A DNA stretch of 6,603 nt, taken from Gammaproteobacteria bacterium. Its GTDB lineage: Bacteria > Pseudomonadota > Gammaproteobacteria > UBA12402. Shown here in pieces: positions 5,997 through 6,603 of this stretch (within the stretch, counting starts at the first letter, position 1; every line of letters starts with the position of its first letter). The stretch is from positions 1 to 6,603 of the forward strand of contig JANQHY010000266.1 of assembly GCA_028282395.1 (NCBI GenBank), read 5' to 3'. Position numbers and translations under genes: made by a program. The notes under the pieces are model-generated. The model did not search any database. It had not been told where the DNA came from and was given only the letters and a program-made list of their open reading frames with translations.

Positions 5997-6603
5997 TTAT
6001 AGTTTATTGTTAGTTAGAATGATACGGTAACGGGCTAATCCCGTTGCCATCCGCTCAACAGCTGACTTAATATCAGCCATAGCGAGCATTTCGACTTGCG
6101 GATGAATGGCGTGTTTAGCTGCAAATGCCAATGTCTGATCCATCATGGCGCGATTACCCAATTGTGCACCACAGACGCGACGTTGGCCAATAATCAATGG
6201 AAAAATTGCTAGATTAATCGGTTCGGCAGGCATGCCAACAAAACAGAGTGTGCCTTTCGGTGTCAGCGCTTCAAGATATGGCAGGTAATCAATTGGGCGA
6301 TCAGTTGTTGAGAGAATAATATCAAATTTATTATGTTGTGCTTTTAATGCATTAGCATCATCGCTAAGAATAAACTGATTGGCACCAAAACGCTCACAGT
6401 CATCAGCTTTATCGGGTGATGAGGAGAAAGCTGTCACGTGACAACCTAATGCGGCAGCGAATTGAATCGCGAGATGACCGAGGCCACCAATGCCAAGAAT
6501 ACCGACATGCATTCCTGCTTCAACATTGCAGCTGTGCAGCGCATTAAAGACTGTAACGCCGGCACAAAACAGTGGTGTCGCAGCGGTGGTGGGGAGGCTA
6601 TCC
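5997..6603 (-). CDS. Zinc-dependent alcohol dehydrogenase, CAD/YahK-like, C-terminal part (runs off right edge)
   Basis: The last 201 codons are present; the frame is open through the right edge, so an internal methionine at 6512 is not the start. The visible part begins DSLPTTAATPLFCAGVTVFNAL; the Cys of PLFCAG (codon 6564-6566) is the second-Cys ligand of the catalytic zinc in this family. The Rossmann motif GIGGLGH follows, then VTAFSSSPDKADD, where serines replace the acidic residue after strand 2, favouring NADPH over NADH. The end ARYRIILTNN matches the C-terminus of YahK-type enzymes. Such proteins reduce a broad range of aldehydes to alcohols in the cytoplasm. The N-terminal half, with the first Cys/His zinc ligands and the structural zinc site, is outside the window. 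It lies just upstream of the response regulator on the same strand. Confidence 0.92.
   Translation of the reverse strand, partial: DSLPTTAATPLFCAGVTVFNALHSCNVEAGMHVGILGIGGLGHLAIQFAAALGCHVTAFSSSPDKADDCERFGANQFILSDDANALKAQHNKFDIILSTTDRPIDYLPYLEALTPKGTLCFVGMPAEPINLAIFPLIIGQRRVCGAQLGNRAMMDQTLAFAAKHAIHPQVEMLAMADIKSAVERMATGLARYRIILTNNKL

Overview
The window is chromosomal DNA of a gammaproteobacterium. SohB with its full domain plan, a YqgE/AlgH protein, a QseB/QseC-like two-component pair and a YahK-type alcohol dehydrogenase all fit that class. Base composition looks moderate to AT-leaning by eye. The species cannot be fixed from sequence reading alone; a lineage outside the enterics is likely, because the gene neighbourhoods differ from the E. 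coli arrangements.

Layout. (1) A leftward operon occupies 1-1571: a small exported protein (possibly TcpQ-like), then sohB (inner-membrane S49 peptidase), then the first 42 codons of a cation diffusion facilitator (CDF) metal transporter that runs off the left edge. (2) A 67-bp divergent intergenic region (1572-1638) separates this from a rightward pair at 1639-3270: a site-2-protease-type membrane metalloprotease, and a GtrB/DPM1-type polyprenyl-phosphate glycosyltransferase that follows with almost no gap. (3) That pair converges on the leftward yqgE gene (3290-3823), which has its own good sigma70-like promoter just upstream. (4) From the right edge, a leftward cluster contains the C-terminal two-thirds of a zinc alcohol dehydrogenase, an OmpR-family response regulator and its sensor kinase. 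Gaps here are 13 bp and a 1-bp TAATG overlap, so the genes are probably co-transcribed.

The most notable observation is that the sensor kinase reading frame is cut by a single in-frame TAA (4290-4292) between the dimerisation/phosphoacceptor domain and the ATP-binding domain. The downstream frame is open and keeps all ATPase motifs, so this looks like a recent nonsense mutation, a sequence error, or less likely a split or readthrough kinase. The response regulator is intact and would be left without a functional cognate kinase.

I see no RNA genes, CRISPR arrays, insertion sequences or clear intrinsic terminators. The window is otherwise ordinary core-genome content, and I found no convincing evidence of an undescribed system.
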